Of a stretch of DNA of 64,000 nt, positions 13,241 through 24,418 are shown in pieces (within the stretch, counting starts at the first letter, position 1; each line of letters begins with the position of its first letter). A program made the translations under genes and the position numbers. Where the stretch lies: positions 60,836,300-60,900,299 of the forward strand of contig NC_133771.1 in NCBI RefSeq assembly GCF_003597395.2. Direction: 5' to 3'. The DNA is from Chelonoidis abingdonii. Its lineage: Eukaryota; Chordata; Testudines; Testudinidae. A model generated the notes under the pieces. It was given only the letters and a program-made list of their open reading frames with translations, made no database searches and was not told where the DNA came from.

Positions 13241-13973
13241 GTGAAGTTCAGTGCTTTCTGTTTGCTGATGGCTAAATAATGCACGTGACTGCTTTAAGAT
13301 AGATAATTAATCATACAAAAAGAAAATTTAACCATAATCTCTTTCTTTGTACTTTCTTAGGCAAAGGCAGATGAATAAAGTCTGTTGGTGAACTAGCTTT
13401 AATAATTTTGGTTGAGTAAAATACAATTATAGGCTAATTCAATTAAACAGAAGTCCATGTGAACATTCCTTAATTTTTTGGGTTTGCATCCCTGTTTTGC
13501 TTTGTGCTTGGGATTGGTTTAAACTCAAAGCCTCATTGTAAATTCAGTCAAAATCACCAAGTTTCAATTGGGTTTTTCATGAATATCCAAAATCTGTTCA
13601 CTCAAAATGGGAACTAGTTTTGCAAACTGCAGGACAGATATTTAAAAATTAGATCACGCTTTCTAGCATACTCAAAGGAGGAGGAGGAGGGCTCCCCAGC
13701 CAGCAAGCCAGACAGACTCTTTGAATATTAGCCTGATCCTGAATAAGTAATGTACAGTTTAACATGTTAATATTTTGCTGTAATTTTGCCTTAATAAAAA
13801 GTTAAAATAACTTAAACTTCAAACCTTTGTTGTAGGGGCTTCATACAGCTTGCAATGGCCAGGATTGCCCCTGGAGCCTTTAAATAAAAAAATAGTGTTA
13901 CATTAGCTAGCTCATCTGGTACAGAGACTGATTTAAGTGATAGGTTATGTGCGACGATTAGTAGTTCCGCAGT

Positions 13974-14168
13974 TTAATGTCTGAATTCCTTCAGAACTCT
14001 TGGGTGAATCCCATCTGGTCCTGGCAACTTCTTACTGTTTAGTTTATCAATTTCTTCCAAAATCTCCTCTAATGACACCTCAATCTGGGGCAGTTCTGCA
14101 GATTTGTCACCTAAAAGAATGATTGTGGTGTGGAAATCTCCCTCACATCCTCTGCAGTGAAGATCCAT
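13974..14168 (-). pseudogene. CR1 ORF2 fragment, start of reverse transcriptase
   Basis: The translated minus-strand frame contains 'EVSLEEILEEIDKLNSKK' followed by 'GPDGIHPRVLKE'. That is the first conserved RT block of CR1-clade LINEs ('K..GPDGI..RVLKE'). The palm motifs would follow towards lower coordinates but are not present. The frame is 64 codons, against roughly 900-1000 for a complete CR1 ORF2. It is a dead fragment and no host function is implied. Confidence 0.8.
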
Positions 14169-14744
14169 GAAAATAATTAATTTAGCTTCTTTTCAACTCC
14201 CTTGTCTTCCATGAATGCTCCTTTAGCATCTCGATTGTCCAGCGGTGCCACTAATTGTTTGGCAGGTTTCCCTCTTCTGATGTGCTTAAATATTTCGGTG
14301 TTAGTTTTTGTGTCTTTTGCTTGTTGCTCTTCAAATTTTTTGGGGGCCTAATTATACTTTTACACTTAACTTGCCAGAGTTTATGTTCCCTTCTATTTTT
14401 CTCACTAGGATTTGACTTCCATTTTTTAAAAGATGCCTTTCTTCCTCTTATCTGCCTCTTTTATTCTGTTGTTCAGCCATTGTGGCATTTTCTAGTTCTC
14501 CTACTGTTTTTATTTATTTTTTTATTTGGGATATACATATAGTTTGAGTCTCTATTATAGTATTTTTTAAAAGTTTCCATGCAGCCTGCAGGCATTTCAC
14601 TCTTGTAACCGTTCCTTTTAATTTTCATTTACCTAGCCTCCTCATTTTTGTGTAGTTCTCCTTTTTGAAGTTAAATGCTACTGTGGTGGGCTTCTTTGGT
14701 ATTTCCCCCCTACAAGGAAGTTAAATGTAATTACATTGAATTCG

Positions 14745-14967
14745 CTATTACCAAGTGAAAGCAGCAAAAAGTCCTGTGGCACCTTACAGACTAACAGACG
14801 TTTTGGAGCATGAGCTTTCGTGGGTGAATACCCACTTCGTCGGATGCATGCACCCATGAAAGCTCATGCTCCAAAACGTCTGTTAGTCTATAAGGTGCCA
14901 CAGGATTCTCTGCTGCTCTTACAGATCCAGACTAACACGGCTCCCCCTCTGATACTATTACCAAGTG
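14745..14967. mobile_element. Inverted-repeat Penelope-like terminal unit with 13-bp target duplication
   Basis: Bases 14758-14954 consist of two head-to-head copies of a Penelope terminal sequence. The left arm has 'gtggcaccttacagacta' and 'gttttggagcatgagc'. The right arm is its reverse complement. The two arms flank a short centre ('aatacccacttcgtcgg'). The 13 bases before (14745-14757) and after (14955-14967) are identical, CTATTACCAAGTG, which marks a target-site duplication. The host sequence is an antisense CR1. Confidence 0.85.
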
Positions 14968-15000
14968 GTTCAGCTATATTCACCTCTTGAACCAGATCCC

Positions 15001-15651
15001 ATGAGCAGAGAGACATTCTTCCTTTTGAACAAGTAGTACTTGTAGGTTTCATGGTCTGGAGAAGTGTAATTCCTGTCTGTCTGCAGTAACAATCAAATTT
15101 CCCTGACCAGGCTTTTCTAACAGTTTTCAAATAGCTGTACTTAGTGGATGTTTGTTAAAAACAAAACAAAACACAGCCTTTTAAACATGCCTCTGAGCTT
15201 TCAGTAAGGGTTATTGTATAGAACAGGACCCAAAAGAATTGCCAGTACAAGATGAACACAAGTAACAAATAAATTAAAGTTAACATTCATAGAATCGTAG
15301 AAATGTAGGATGATGTGGAATTTAATAAGCTAAAAAAATAGTCAGTTTAATGCTTAGCAGAAACTGCTTATTCTTTCTGGGATTGGAGGAGAATTTAATT
15401 TATGTTTTTTTCCCTCTCCTATGGTACAAGAAGATTTTAAATTGATGGTCAAGTGCAGCCAGGCCAACTCTCTCCTTGGTCCTTAAGCTTGTTTGTTTGC
15501 CTGTTAACTCACTGGTGGCATATCTTAATAGGAGAGGACATCTGTGTCTTTGCCTCTCAGGTAGGAATTGAGGCTCCAGAAACCCCTCACTTCACCACCA
15601 CTCTGTAGATTGAAGGATACTCTTTTTTTTGGAGAGAGATGGTGTGACATA
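15001..15651. other. Stretch of uncertain origin
   Basis: Bases 15000-15140 may continue the antisense CR1 but I could not align them with confidence. The rest is unique sequence with no recognised gene. Confidence 0.35.
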
Positions 15652-15890
15652 GAGACTCATTGGGAACAGGGGTGAACAATTAGGTGGCCAATTTTGCAGA
15701 TAACAGAAAATTGAAGACAGCTAACTCCAAAGCTGACTGTGAAGAGGTAAAAAGGGATTTCACTAAACTGGGTGACTAGGCAACAAATAGACAGCTGTCT
15801 GAAAACATCTGCTCCATGTGCATAAGCAGTCATAAAAGCTAACATTGTCAAAAACTATTAGGATAGGTAGAGACAATAAGACAAAATATC

Positions 15891-16088
15891 ATGATGTCAC
15901 TATCTACAGCCATGGTACCCCCACAACTTCAATATTGTGTGCAGTTCTGGTCACCCCATCTCCAAAAATATATATTAGAAATGGAAAAGGTACAGAGAAG
16001 GGAAACAAAAATGATTAGGGGGATGAAACAGCTTCTGTACAAGGAGAAATTAAAAAGACTGGGACCACTGATCTTAGAAGAGAGATGA
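15891..16088 (+). pseudogene. CR1 ORF2 fragment, C-terminal to RT palm
   Basis: The frame reads 'LQYCVQFWSPHLQKYI' and then 'MEKVQRRETKMI', which matches the CR1 RT thumb-end block 'LEYCVQFWAP...LEKVQRRATKMI' seen much better preserved at 30.1 kb. It is 65 codons, stops within the domain, and stops and frameshifts surround it. It is inactive. Confidence 0.75.
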
Positions 16089-16524
16089 CTAAGGGGAAAT
16101 TTGATATAAAATCATGAATGGTGAGGAGAAAGTGAATAGGGAAGTATTATTTATCCCTTCATATAATATAAGAACTAGGGTCACCCGATGAAAATAATAG
16201 GCAGCAGGTTTAAAACAAACAGGAAATACTTCTTCACACAATGCACAGTCAGTCTGTGGAACTCATTGCCAGGAGATGCTGTGAAGGCCAAAAGTATACC
16301 TGGGTTCAAAAACTAATTAGATAAGTTAATGGATGATAGGTCCATCAGTGGCTACTGGCCAAGATGGTCAGGGATGCAACCTCATGTGCTGGGTGTCCCT
16401 AAATTTCTGACTCCCAGAGGCTGGGACTGAATGACAGGCTGTATCATTCGAAATTGCCCTGTTTTGTTCATTCCCTCTGATGCATCTACCACCACCCGCT
16501 ATCATAAAACCCAGTATGGCCATT

Positions 16525-17578
16525 CTCATTGTCATGGTATAATTCCCCACCCTGAACCTTAGCGTCCAAAAGATGGGGTACCAGCATGAATTCCTCTAAG
16601 CTTGATTACCACCTGTAGCGCTGCCACCAACCAGGAATTCCAGTGCCTGGTACACTCTGGTCCCCCCAAAACCTTGCCCAGGGAATCCCATGACCCAGAT
16701 CCTCTGGATCTTAACGCAAGGAAAGTAAACCCTTTCCCCCACCTTGCCTCTCCCAGGCTTCCCTCCCTGGGTTACCCTGGAAGATCGCTGTGATTCAAAC
16801 TCCTTGAATCTAAAAAACAGAGAGGAAAATTCACTTCCCTCCCTGCTTCTCTTTCCCCCTCCCAGACTCTCCCTGAGAGAGACAGTAATCCTAAAACAGA
16901 GAGAAATTAACCTTTCTCTCCCCCTTCTCTCCTTTCTCCCCACCAATTCCCTGGTGGATCCAGACCTCGTCCCCTGGGGTCTCACCAGAATTAAAAAACA
17001 ATCAGGTTCTTAAACAAGAAAGCGTTTAATTAAAAGAGAGAAAAACAGTAAGAAATGATCTTTGTAAATTAAGATGGAATTATGTACAGGGTCTTTCAGC
17101 TATAGACACTGGAATACCCTCCAGCCTACAGTAACAAGTAAATTAAAATCCTTTCAGCAAAATTACAAATTTGAACTCCTTCCAGCCAAATACACATTTG
17201 AACTCCTCCAGCCAAATGCACAAGTAAAAACTTCTTTTCCAGGTCAAATGCACATTTGCAAATAAAGAAAACAACATAAGCCAACTCGGCCTTATTACCC
17301 TAGTACTCAACTATTGCTGAACTTAGTAACAGCCTGTAATCAGAGAGATTGGAGAGAAATCCTGTTGGCACGTCTGGTCCTCTGTAGCCCCCAAGAGTGT
17401 GACACAACCAACTAACAGCACACAAACACTCCTCCTCAGATTTGAAGTAATCTGTCCCTGATTGGTCCTTAAGTCAGGTAACAGCCAGGCTCACTGATCT
17501 TGTTAACCCTTTATAGGCAAAAGAGATATGAAGTACTTCTGTTCTATTAACTCTTACTTATCTGTTTATGACACTCAT
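16525..17578 (-). mobile_element. Solo LTR (TGTCAT...ATGACA family), 1044 bp, with CTCAT duplication
   Basis: The element is 16530-17573. On the plus strand it starts with TGTCATGG and ends with TTTATGACA. The five bases on each side are CTCAT (16525-16529 and 17574-17578), a perfect target duplication. Orientation is minus relative to the copy at 5.1 kb. No gag, pol or env frame lies inside, so it is a solo LTR left after LTR-LTR recombination. It is longer than its relatives (733 and 779 bp), partly through a pyrimidine-rich expansion around 16730-16960. The 129-codon minus frame there is a by-product. Confidence 0.9.
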
Positions 17579-17590
17579 GATCTTATATTC

Positions 17591-18249
17591 CCTGTTCTTT
17601 GCAAACAATTCACACCTCAAACCTGATAAACTCACTACACCAAACAAGTGTCTTGCAGGGTATTTCTCCACACAGAGTCATGTGAAAGGTATCTACAAAA
17701 AGCTCATAACTTGTCAAAATTCATAATCATTGAAGGACGTGTAGGCAGATAATATTTAAGGAATAATATATTTATAAGGAAAGTATGCTTTATGGACTGG
17801 TACTAAAATTAGTCACCATAGGAGAACATGTCTCAGTGGTGCTCCATTCAAGCAGGAGGGAGTTGTCACCCCACCGTGGATAACTGATGATGCAATTCAC
17901 AGCTCGATTATCTAGCCTGGCTTCATCTCAAGACTTTGTATGGAAGAACATCAGAGACAACTTTGAGCAATCAAAATCTCTTGGAGGTAAAAATGGAACA
18001 TTACAACAGACAGAGAATCACCCTGCCTATGAATAAAGACAAAAGGTCATTTCAATATTACACAAGGTGGGGAAAGGCACTCTGGATCCTTTAATTGAGG
18101 AGGCACCTTGAGGAGAGGGTATTCTCATGAAAAAAATTGGATGCTGTTTCCTGTGAAGCCAGCCAGCTCTGCAACAGACTGATTTTTGGGGGAAGGGGTG
18201 GGTGGGTTGGAGGAGGAAAAACCATATTTAATTAAGTAGGAAAGGTAAT
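17591..18249. other. Stretch of uncertain origin
   Basis: No feature was recognised. It could include far-diverged upstream CR1 ORF2 sequence continuing into the copy that starts near 18250, but I cannot support that from motifs. Confidence 0.35.
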
Positions 18250-19517
18250 TATGAAGTGTAAACCCAGGTTCATGGATTTACCAAGAATAAATCATGCCAG
18301 ACCAGCCTGATTTCCTTCTTTGACAGGATAACTGGTTTGGTGGATAGGGGGAATGCAGTGGACAGAATATACCTGGCCTTCGGCAAGGGTTTTGATGTGA
18401 CATTCTGATAAGTCATCTCAGGAAACGCGGGATTGATGGGACCACCATTAAGTAGATACATAATTGGTTATACAACGGCAAACAAAAAGTAACTATTAAT
18501 GGAATGATGTCAGATTGGAGGGAGGTCTCTGGTGGGGTTCAAACAGGGATCTGTTCTGGCTCTAGTGTTGTTTAAAATCTTCATTAATGACCTGGATATA
18601 GGAATAGAGAGCTTACTAATCAAATTTGCAGATAACACAAAGCTGGGGGGCAGGAGGGGTTGTCAATACTTTGGAGGGTAGAGCTAAAATTTAGAGGGAT
18701 CTTCATAAGTTGGAGAACTGGGCTATAGACAACAAAAATGAAATCCAACAAAGACAAATGTAAGGTGCTACAACTTAGGGAAGAAAAACCAAATGCACAA
18801 ATACAGAATGGGGTTGACTGGCTTAGCAGCAGCACTACTAAGAAGTATCTGGGAGCTCTGGTGGATCACAACCTCAACATGAGTCAGCAACGCGATGCTG
18901 TTGCAAAAAAAGCAAATGCCATTTTAAGTTGCATTAACAAAGGCATATCATGCAAGTAACAGGAGGTGATAATACCACTCTACTTAGTGCTGGTTAGGCC
19001 TCAGAGGTGGAGTGCTGTGTCCAGTTTTGGTCACCAATATATAGAAAGGATGTGGAGAAATAGGAAAGGATCTAGAGGTGAGCAACAAAGATGATGAAAA
19101 GGATGGAATGCAAGCTATATGAGCACAAGCTGAAGGAACTGGGCATGTTTAGTTTGGAAAAGAGGAGACTGAGGGGAGACATGATAGTGGTCTTCAAATA
19201 CTGCAAAGACTACCATAAAAAAGATAGAGAAAAGTTGTTCTCTCTTGCCACAGAGATTAGAACAAGAAGCAATAGGTTCAAACTACAGCATAGCAGATTT
19301 AGATTAAATCTCATGAAAAACTTCCTAACAGTAGGAACAGTAGGACAATAGAACAGATCGCCTACAAAGGTTGCGGAAGCTCCTTCAATGGAGGTTTTCA
19401 AAAGGAGACTGAACAGCCACCAGTCTTGGATGGCTTAGACACAACAAATCTTGAATTTGACAGGGGGTTAGACTAGATGACCCCTTGTGGTCCCTTCTAA
19501 CTCTGTGATTCTATGCT
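18250..19517 (+). mobile_element. CR1 LINE, sense, RT domain to 3' end, inactive
   Basis: The copy spans the RT palm to the CR1 3' end ('gggttagactagatgacc', 'cttctaactctgtgattcta'). Motif order in translation, with frame breaks, is a 'CQTSLISFFDRITGLVDRG' block, motif A, 'GV-QTGSV', 'FADNTKL', and the C-terminal 'LNMSQQRDAVAKKAN'. Motif A reads 'YLAFGKGFD' instead of 'YLDFSKAFD', and motif C reads FADN instead of FADD. Both catalytic aspartate blocks are therefore damaged, besides several stops. Confidence 0.85.
18738..19351 (+). pseudogene. CR1 ORF2 C-terminal remnants in two frames
   Basis: Two open frames (18738-18959 and 19091-19351) carry consecutive parts of the CR1 RT C-terminus: 'SNKDKCKVLQL', 'LNMSQQRDAVAKKAN', then 'LKELGMFSLEKRRLRGDM' and 'RTRSNRFKLQHSRFRL'. 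A stop and a frame change separate them. The same blocks are continuous in the copy at 29.8-30.5 kb. Confidence 0.8.
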
Positions 19518-19743
19518 TCAAGTTTTAATTTTGTATTGTAAACATTGTTTCCACCACTCTCTCTTGTTTCTAGTTAACTCTCCATTCCATCTTATATACA
19601 GGAGCGGGGATTTAACATAAAACCAGTAAACTGGAGATACATTGCTTCTTTCAGGACAGAAGATCTGGGACTTTTATGAGTAGCCAATGTCAAGAGCTGG
19701 ATATCACAGAGGACTGCTTCAAAGGGACTCAGGGACTGGGATG

Positions 19744-21129
19744 CACCTATTGTAAAGGATCAGAGGGGTAGCTGTGTTAGTCTGGATCTGTAAAAGCAGC
19801 AAAGAATCCTGTGGCACCTTATAGACTAACAGACGTTTTGGAGCATGAGCTTTTGTGGGTGAATACCCACTTCGTTCAGATGCATGTAATGGAAGTTATC
19901 CAGGGGCAGGTATATATATGCAACAAGCTAGAGATAATGAGGTTAGTTCAATTATCGGTGAGATGCAGGCCTGTTCTAGCAGTGAGGTGTGAAAACCAGG
20001 GAGGAGAAACTGGTTTTCTGTTTTGGCAAGCCCATTCACAGTCTTGTTTAATCCTGGCTATAGTGTCAAATTGTAATTGAACTGAAGCCAGAATTTTCTT
20101 TAAAGTCTGGTCCTGAATTTTTTGCTGCAGGATGCGGCCTCCTTAAGTCTGCTTATAGTGTGGCAGGGAGTTGAAGTGTTCTCCTATAGGTTTTTGGTCT
20201 ATTGCCTTCCTAATATTGATTTGTGTATTTATCCTTTCCGTAGAGACTGTCCATTTGGCCGATGTACATAGCGCAGGGGCATTGCTGGCAGATGATGCGT
20301 ACTTTCATTGTGGACATACAGTGTGAATTTGAACTGGTGATGGTGTGCTTGATATGGTTAGGTCCTGTGATGGTGCCCTGGTGTAGATATGTGGCAAGAG
20401 TTGGCGATTAAAGTTGTTGGTATGGATTGGTTCCTGACTAGTTCCCTATGCTGCGGTGTATGCAGTTGATGCGGAGAATAGGTGTTCAGGTTGGCAGGTT
20501 GTCTTGTGGGCGAGGACTGACCACGCCACCCAAGCTGTGAAGTGTGAGATTCATTGTCCGGGCTCGATGTGATCCTGATGATAGCGGTTGGAGGTTTTTT
20601 AAAGTGGGGACATAGATGTGAAATGGGCCAGTGAAGTTCTGTGCGTTTCTTTCTTGCGGTTTCTTTGCGTAAGGCTTTGGGTACCACGTCTGCTCTGTTG
20701 ATTCTTGTTCCTTATTCCTCGTGCAGGTATTGTAGTTTATGAGAATGACTTGGGTGAGATCTTTGTGAGGTGTTGGTCTCCTGTCTGAGGGTTAGAGCAG
20801 ATGCATTGTACCTCAGTGCTTGGCTGTAGACAATGGAGGCATCATGCATCGGGATGAAGTAGGTATTCACCACGAAAGCTCTGTCAAATGTCTTTAGTCT
20901 TAGGTGCCACAGGACTCTTTGCTGCTTTTACAGATCCAAGTATCAGAGGGGTAGCCGTGTTAGTCTGGATCTGTAAAAGAAACAAAGAATCCCGTGGCAC
21001 CTTATAGACTAACAGACATTTTGGAGCATGAGCTTTTGTGGGTGAATACCCACTTCATCAGGATTCTTTGCTTCTTTTACAGATCCAGACTAACATGGCT
21101 ACCCCTCCGATACTTGACACTATGCAAAG
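19744..21129 (-). mobile_element. Composite Penelope-like element, antisense, with head-to-head termini
   Basis: Bases ~19758-21117. From the left come a terminal repeat ('ggtagctgtgttagtctgg', 'gttttggagcatgagc'), an antisense 3' untranslated region and the antisense C-terminal coding part (GIY-YIG region about 20215-20340). Then comes a reversed terminal repeat (about 20850-20938), followed by a second terminal copy in both orientations (20939-21117). Similar flanks, 'cacctattgtaaag' at 19744 and 'cactatgcaaag' at 21118, look like a decayed target duplication. All coding frames are broken. Confidence 0.75.
20215..20687 (-). pseudogene. Penelope-like ORF remnant (RT-endonuclease linker and GIY-YIG start)
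   Basis: The minus-strand frame at 20358-20687 contains 'RELVRNQSIPTTLIANSC', in the Cys-containing linker between RT and endonuclease of Penelope-like proteins. Beyond a frame break, 20215-20340 encodes 'ICQQCPCAMYIGQ', matching the Cys-x2-Cys and YIGQ parts of the GIY-YIG endonuclease found at 45.5 kb ('MCQQCPSAMYIGQT'). The RT domain itself is missing. It is an inactive fragment. Confidence 0.65.
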
Positions 21130-21587
21130 TAGGTGTTGGTAAACTTTAGCATTCCTCCATCCTGCTGGCGATTGTTTAGGGAACAGGAGAAAGTCCCTGG
21201 GCCTGGAGGATGCGAAAGAGCCTCCTTTCAAATGCTTAGTTCTGTCTGCTGAGACAGGAAGTTTCACTGCTAAATGAGCCCTATATTGTGTCTTTGATTG
21301 GGATAATTTTCTGATATCCATAACTCAGGCTCGCCCCCATGATTATGTTCCACATTAAATATCTCTTAGCAATGGATACTAGGCTCTCTGTCAGGCTAGA
21401 AGTGGCAGAGCTGATATCAGACTGGTCCAAGATAAAGAATAATGGACTTTCTGGTCCTGTACTACTGTGTAATGAAAGTAAAGCTATCTATATCTGTAAC
21501 TTATAAAGTCACTGTCCTGGGGGTGGGGAGAAAAACTCCCCCTCATGGGGTAGTAATATTTATGGCCCCATCTTGTAAAGATTTATG
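21130..21587. other. Unique stretch, nothing recognised
   Basis: No gene, RNA or repeat was recognised between the composite Penelope element and the next LTR. Confidence 0.4.
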
Positions 21588-22376
21588 CATGTTGTCAAAG
21601 TTCCCTCCCCACTCTGAACTTTAGGGTACAGATGTGGGGACCTGTATGAATGACCTCCTAAGCTTATTTACCAACTTAGGTTAACAATTTCGCTGCCACC
21701 ATCAAATTATTTAAACAAATGTTTAGGGAAGAGTCATTTGGAGCTCTGCCTTTCCCCAAATCTCTCCCAAGTCTCTAACCCTCCCATTTCCTGGGCAGAT
21801 TTGAGACTAATTCCTTCCTCCCCCCCCGCCAAGTCTTTACACCCCTTTCCTGGGTAGACTCGATAGAATTTCCTCACCAATTCCTGGTAAACACGATCCA
21901 AAACTCTTGGATCTTAAAACAATGAAAAATCAATCAAGTTCTTAAAAGAAGAATGTTAATAAAAGAAAAAAGGTGAAAGGAATACCTCTGTGAGATTAAC
22001 ATGCAAGATAATCTCCCAGACAACAGATTTAAAACACAGAGGGCTTTCCTCTGGGCAAAAGTTTAAAGTACACAGAAACCCAATTTGATTCTCCCTCTAT
22101 TTTGCAAAAAAGAAATCACAAATAGAAATATAAGTAATTTAGTACATTCCTTCTCTAATTACTCATTACCCTGTAAGAGTGTGATGGTGCCTCTCCTCCA
22201 TCAGGCAAAAGCACTCACAGAACAGACACAGGACTTTTTTCTTCCATCCCAACTTTGAAAGTATCTTGTTCCCTTATTGATCCTTCTGGTCAGGTGTCAG
22301 CTAGGTATTGTGAACTTCTTAACCCTTTACAGGTAAAAGAGGAGTTAACCCTTAACTGTCTGTTTATGACACGTGC
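21588..22376 (-). mobile_element. Solo LTR (TGTCAT...ATGACA family), 779 bp
   Basis: The element is 21593-22371. It starts TGTCAAAGTTCC on the plus strand and ends CTGTTTATGACA. It shares 'ctctgaactttagggtaca', 'tcttaaaacaatgaaaaatc' and 'aaccctttacaggtaaaaga' with the copy at 58.1 kb. Flanks are CATGT on the left and CGTGC on the right, a possible 5-bp duplication with two transitions. It has no internal genes and is in minus orientation. Confidence 0.85.
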
Positions 22377-24418
22377 TCAACTTTAAGCAAATTATTAGTT
22401 CCACAAGAGCCCCAACTCAATGGAAAAACTCACATGCTTCAATGTTAAGTATAATTCTTTTTGCTGGATCTGACTCTAAATTGCAATGACCTAGGTGAGG
22501 AGTTCCCAAACTTTACTAATGGTATTTCACTGGCTGGCCCCATAGTTGACATTTCTCTTTTCCAGATGTGGCTGTGGTGTCTAGGCTCTTCATTGCAAGG
22601 AAGAGCCTGGAGCATTGGGAACAAAACCGATGAGCAGATCTAACTGCCTTTACCAAGGCCATTGCAACATAAGATGAGGAAGAAAGGGACTGGAGCTACC
22701 AGTTATAAGTGGGTGTGGGGGGCAAACATCAACATAAGCAAAGAATAAGGCAACATGTCCATGGAGCAGCAATAAGAAGAGTACCAGATGGCTGGGTAGC
22801 ATGTCAGGCTTGGGGAGTTGCTGAGAAGGGGAGCAGCTGGTAAGATGCATGTTAAGGGAGCAGGAAGAGAGAGAAGAACAGAATAGATGGACGGGAGAGA
22901 GAACAAAGAAAAGCAAAAGCCATACAGAGTGATTTCCTTTTTTCAAGAAGGACATAACACATTGCACTAAATACAGAAAAATATATAACAATCCTTTCCT
23001 AATCTCACATGTCCAGATCAGCATATGCCAGAGTCACCCTGGGGGTTTGCCACAAAAGGGAGGTGAGGTGGTCTGCATGATCTAAATTGGTAACAAACTC
23101 TCTATTAAAATGGAGGTCTACATTTTAAAAAAGTTAGACAACTTCTGCAACAGGTAATGTAATAATACATCTTAGAGAAAGTGACATAGCTGTGCTTTTT
23201 AAAGTGTGCATGTGCTGTGCGTACACAGAGATTTTTACCCCAATACATTGCCTTTCATATTTAGTCCCTCCAAAGTGCCTACAAGTGGGAGTTCCAAAAA
23301 TATCTTAAAGCGAGTATAGGAACACACCTACTGAGAGACAGCCCTCTTCAGGGAGCCTTATGAGTGTAGTTTAAAATAAAGAGTGGTACAGTCTCTTGCA
23401 CAAGATAATGGGGCTTTTTGGTCTGTTTATTAAATTTTGCAAATTCTACAAATCTTAATATTTTAACTTTTTGGGTCATACGAATACAGAACACAAAAGA
23501 CTGTTTGCTGGTGTCTCAGGCCCCCTACATCTCTGAGACCCCACAACAAGGTCTGTTTTAGAGAGGGGTCATTTAGTAACAGAAGCATCCTACAGCCCCC
23601 CTTGATTTACCTACTCACTGCCCTATCAGTGTCTCTCTGCACACCCCTCCCTGGTGAACAAGCAGCTCTGAAGATTCCAGTTTCTCTGCACTTGTCTAAC
23701 TAATTACCAGATATTTTTCTTTATCATTTATAAAAATAATGAGACAGTTTTAGTTCTTAATAAAATTTAAATATTTTACTTTTGCTTCAGATTTACACCA
23801 CTAGTTAATCAAAACAAAGCTCTTGTGGAGATAAATTAGACAGCCCATCCAAGAGCTGTTAAATGACAGGTCCCCACTTTGGAAGAGTAAACATCTTCTG
23901 CTGGCTTTAGAAATAGCAAGAGCAGCATTTATCTAGGCAGAGTTGCAAAGGACCTCCTGTCTGGAGAAAAACAGTCCAGAGGTGCAAAGGGAAAATGAAT
24001 AGTGTGTGGCATGTAGGGGAAAACATACATTGGTCTCAGAAACCTGGTTTATTATGGAATATTTAGCAATTTGAGTATGATTTGATTTATAGTGCAGTAC
24101 AGATTTATATTTCTATACACTGTGCTATGTCCTCCCATTCCCTTTAATTTTGCTTTTTCTGTATTTTTTTTTCAGTTAATTAATATCTTAGGGGCTAGTT
24201 CTTCCCACCTCAGCATAGTAGAAAACTCTCAGAAAAAAGTCATTAAGGGGAGAAAATCCCAGAAAGCATGGAAGAAACCTCTGTATACTCCCATAGGCGT
24301 ACTTAATCCTGCCTCAGTGTGTGGGTATAACCTTGATGACCTCTTGTCATGCCTTCCATCCCTACACTTCTGTGTTTGTTCTGTTGGAGGGTTCCTCCCT
24401 CACCAGAATAAGTTAGTG
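22377..24418. other. Unique stretch, nothing recognised
   Basis: No exon or repeat could be assigned. The open frame at 22650-23024 (minus, 124 codons) is rich in Leu, Ser and Cys from a purine-rich plus strand and has no domain. The frame at 24092-24424 also has no recognised domain. A purine-rich tract lies at about 22830-22920. Confidence 0.4.

Larger units (their letters stand above)
13960..15000 (-). mobile_element. CR1 LINE, antisense, ORF2 endonuclease-RT linker region, split by a Penelope unit
   Basis: On the minus strand the sequence runs from the part of CR1 upstream of the reverse transcriptase ('ggatctggttcaagagg', near 15 kb) into the start of the RT domain near 13974. The copy stops at the RT start, so on the minus strand it is truncated at its 3' side. 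Bases 14758-14954 are a later insertion with its target duplication. The copy has many indels. Confidence 0.75.
15652..17590 (+). mobile_element. CR1 LINE, sense 3' part, interrupted by a solo LTR
   Basis: The copy begins within RT domain sequence ('ttttgcagataacag' corresponds to the FADD region), passes the RT end ('cagttctggtcaccccatc') and reaches the 3' region ('cccagtatggccattctcat'). The last bases, 'cttatattccctgttc', lie beyond the LTR inserted at 16530-17573. The frame is broken many times. The open frame at 15891-16088 is the decayed equivalent of 'LEYCVQFWAP...VQRRATKMI'. Confidence 0.8.

Noticed and set aside
16596..17013. 129-codon minus frame and overlapping plus frames
   Set aside because: They lie wholly inside a solo LTR with a proven target duplication, in a low-complexity pyrimidine-rich block.
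22650..23024. 124-codon minus frame with hydrophobic segments
   Set aside because: The hydrophobicity follows from a purine-rich plus strand. No signal-peptide logic, domain or splice sites.
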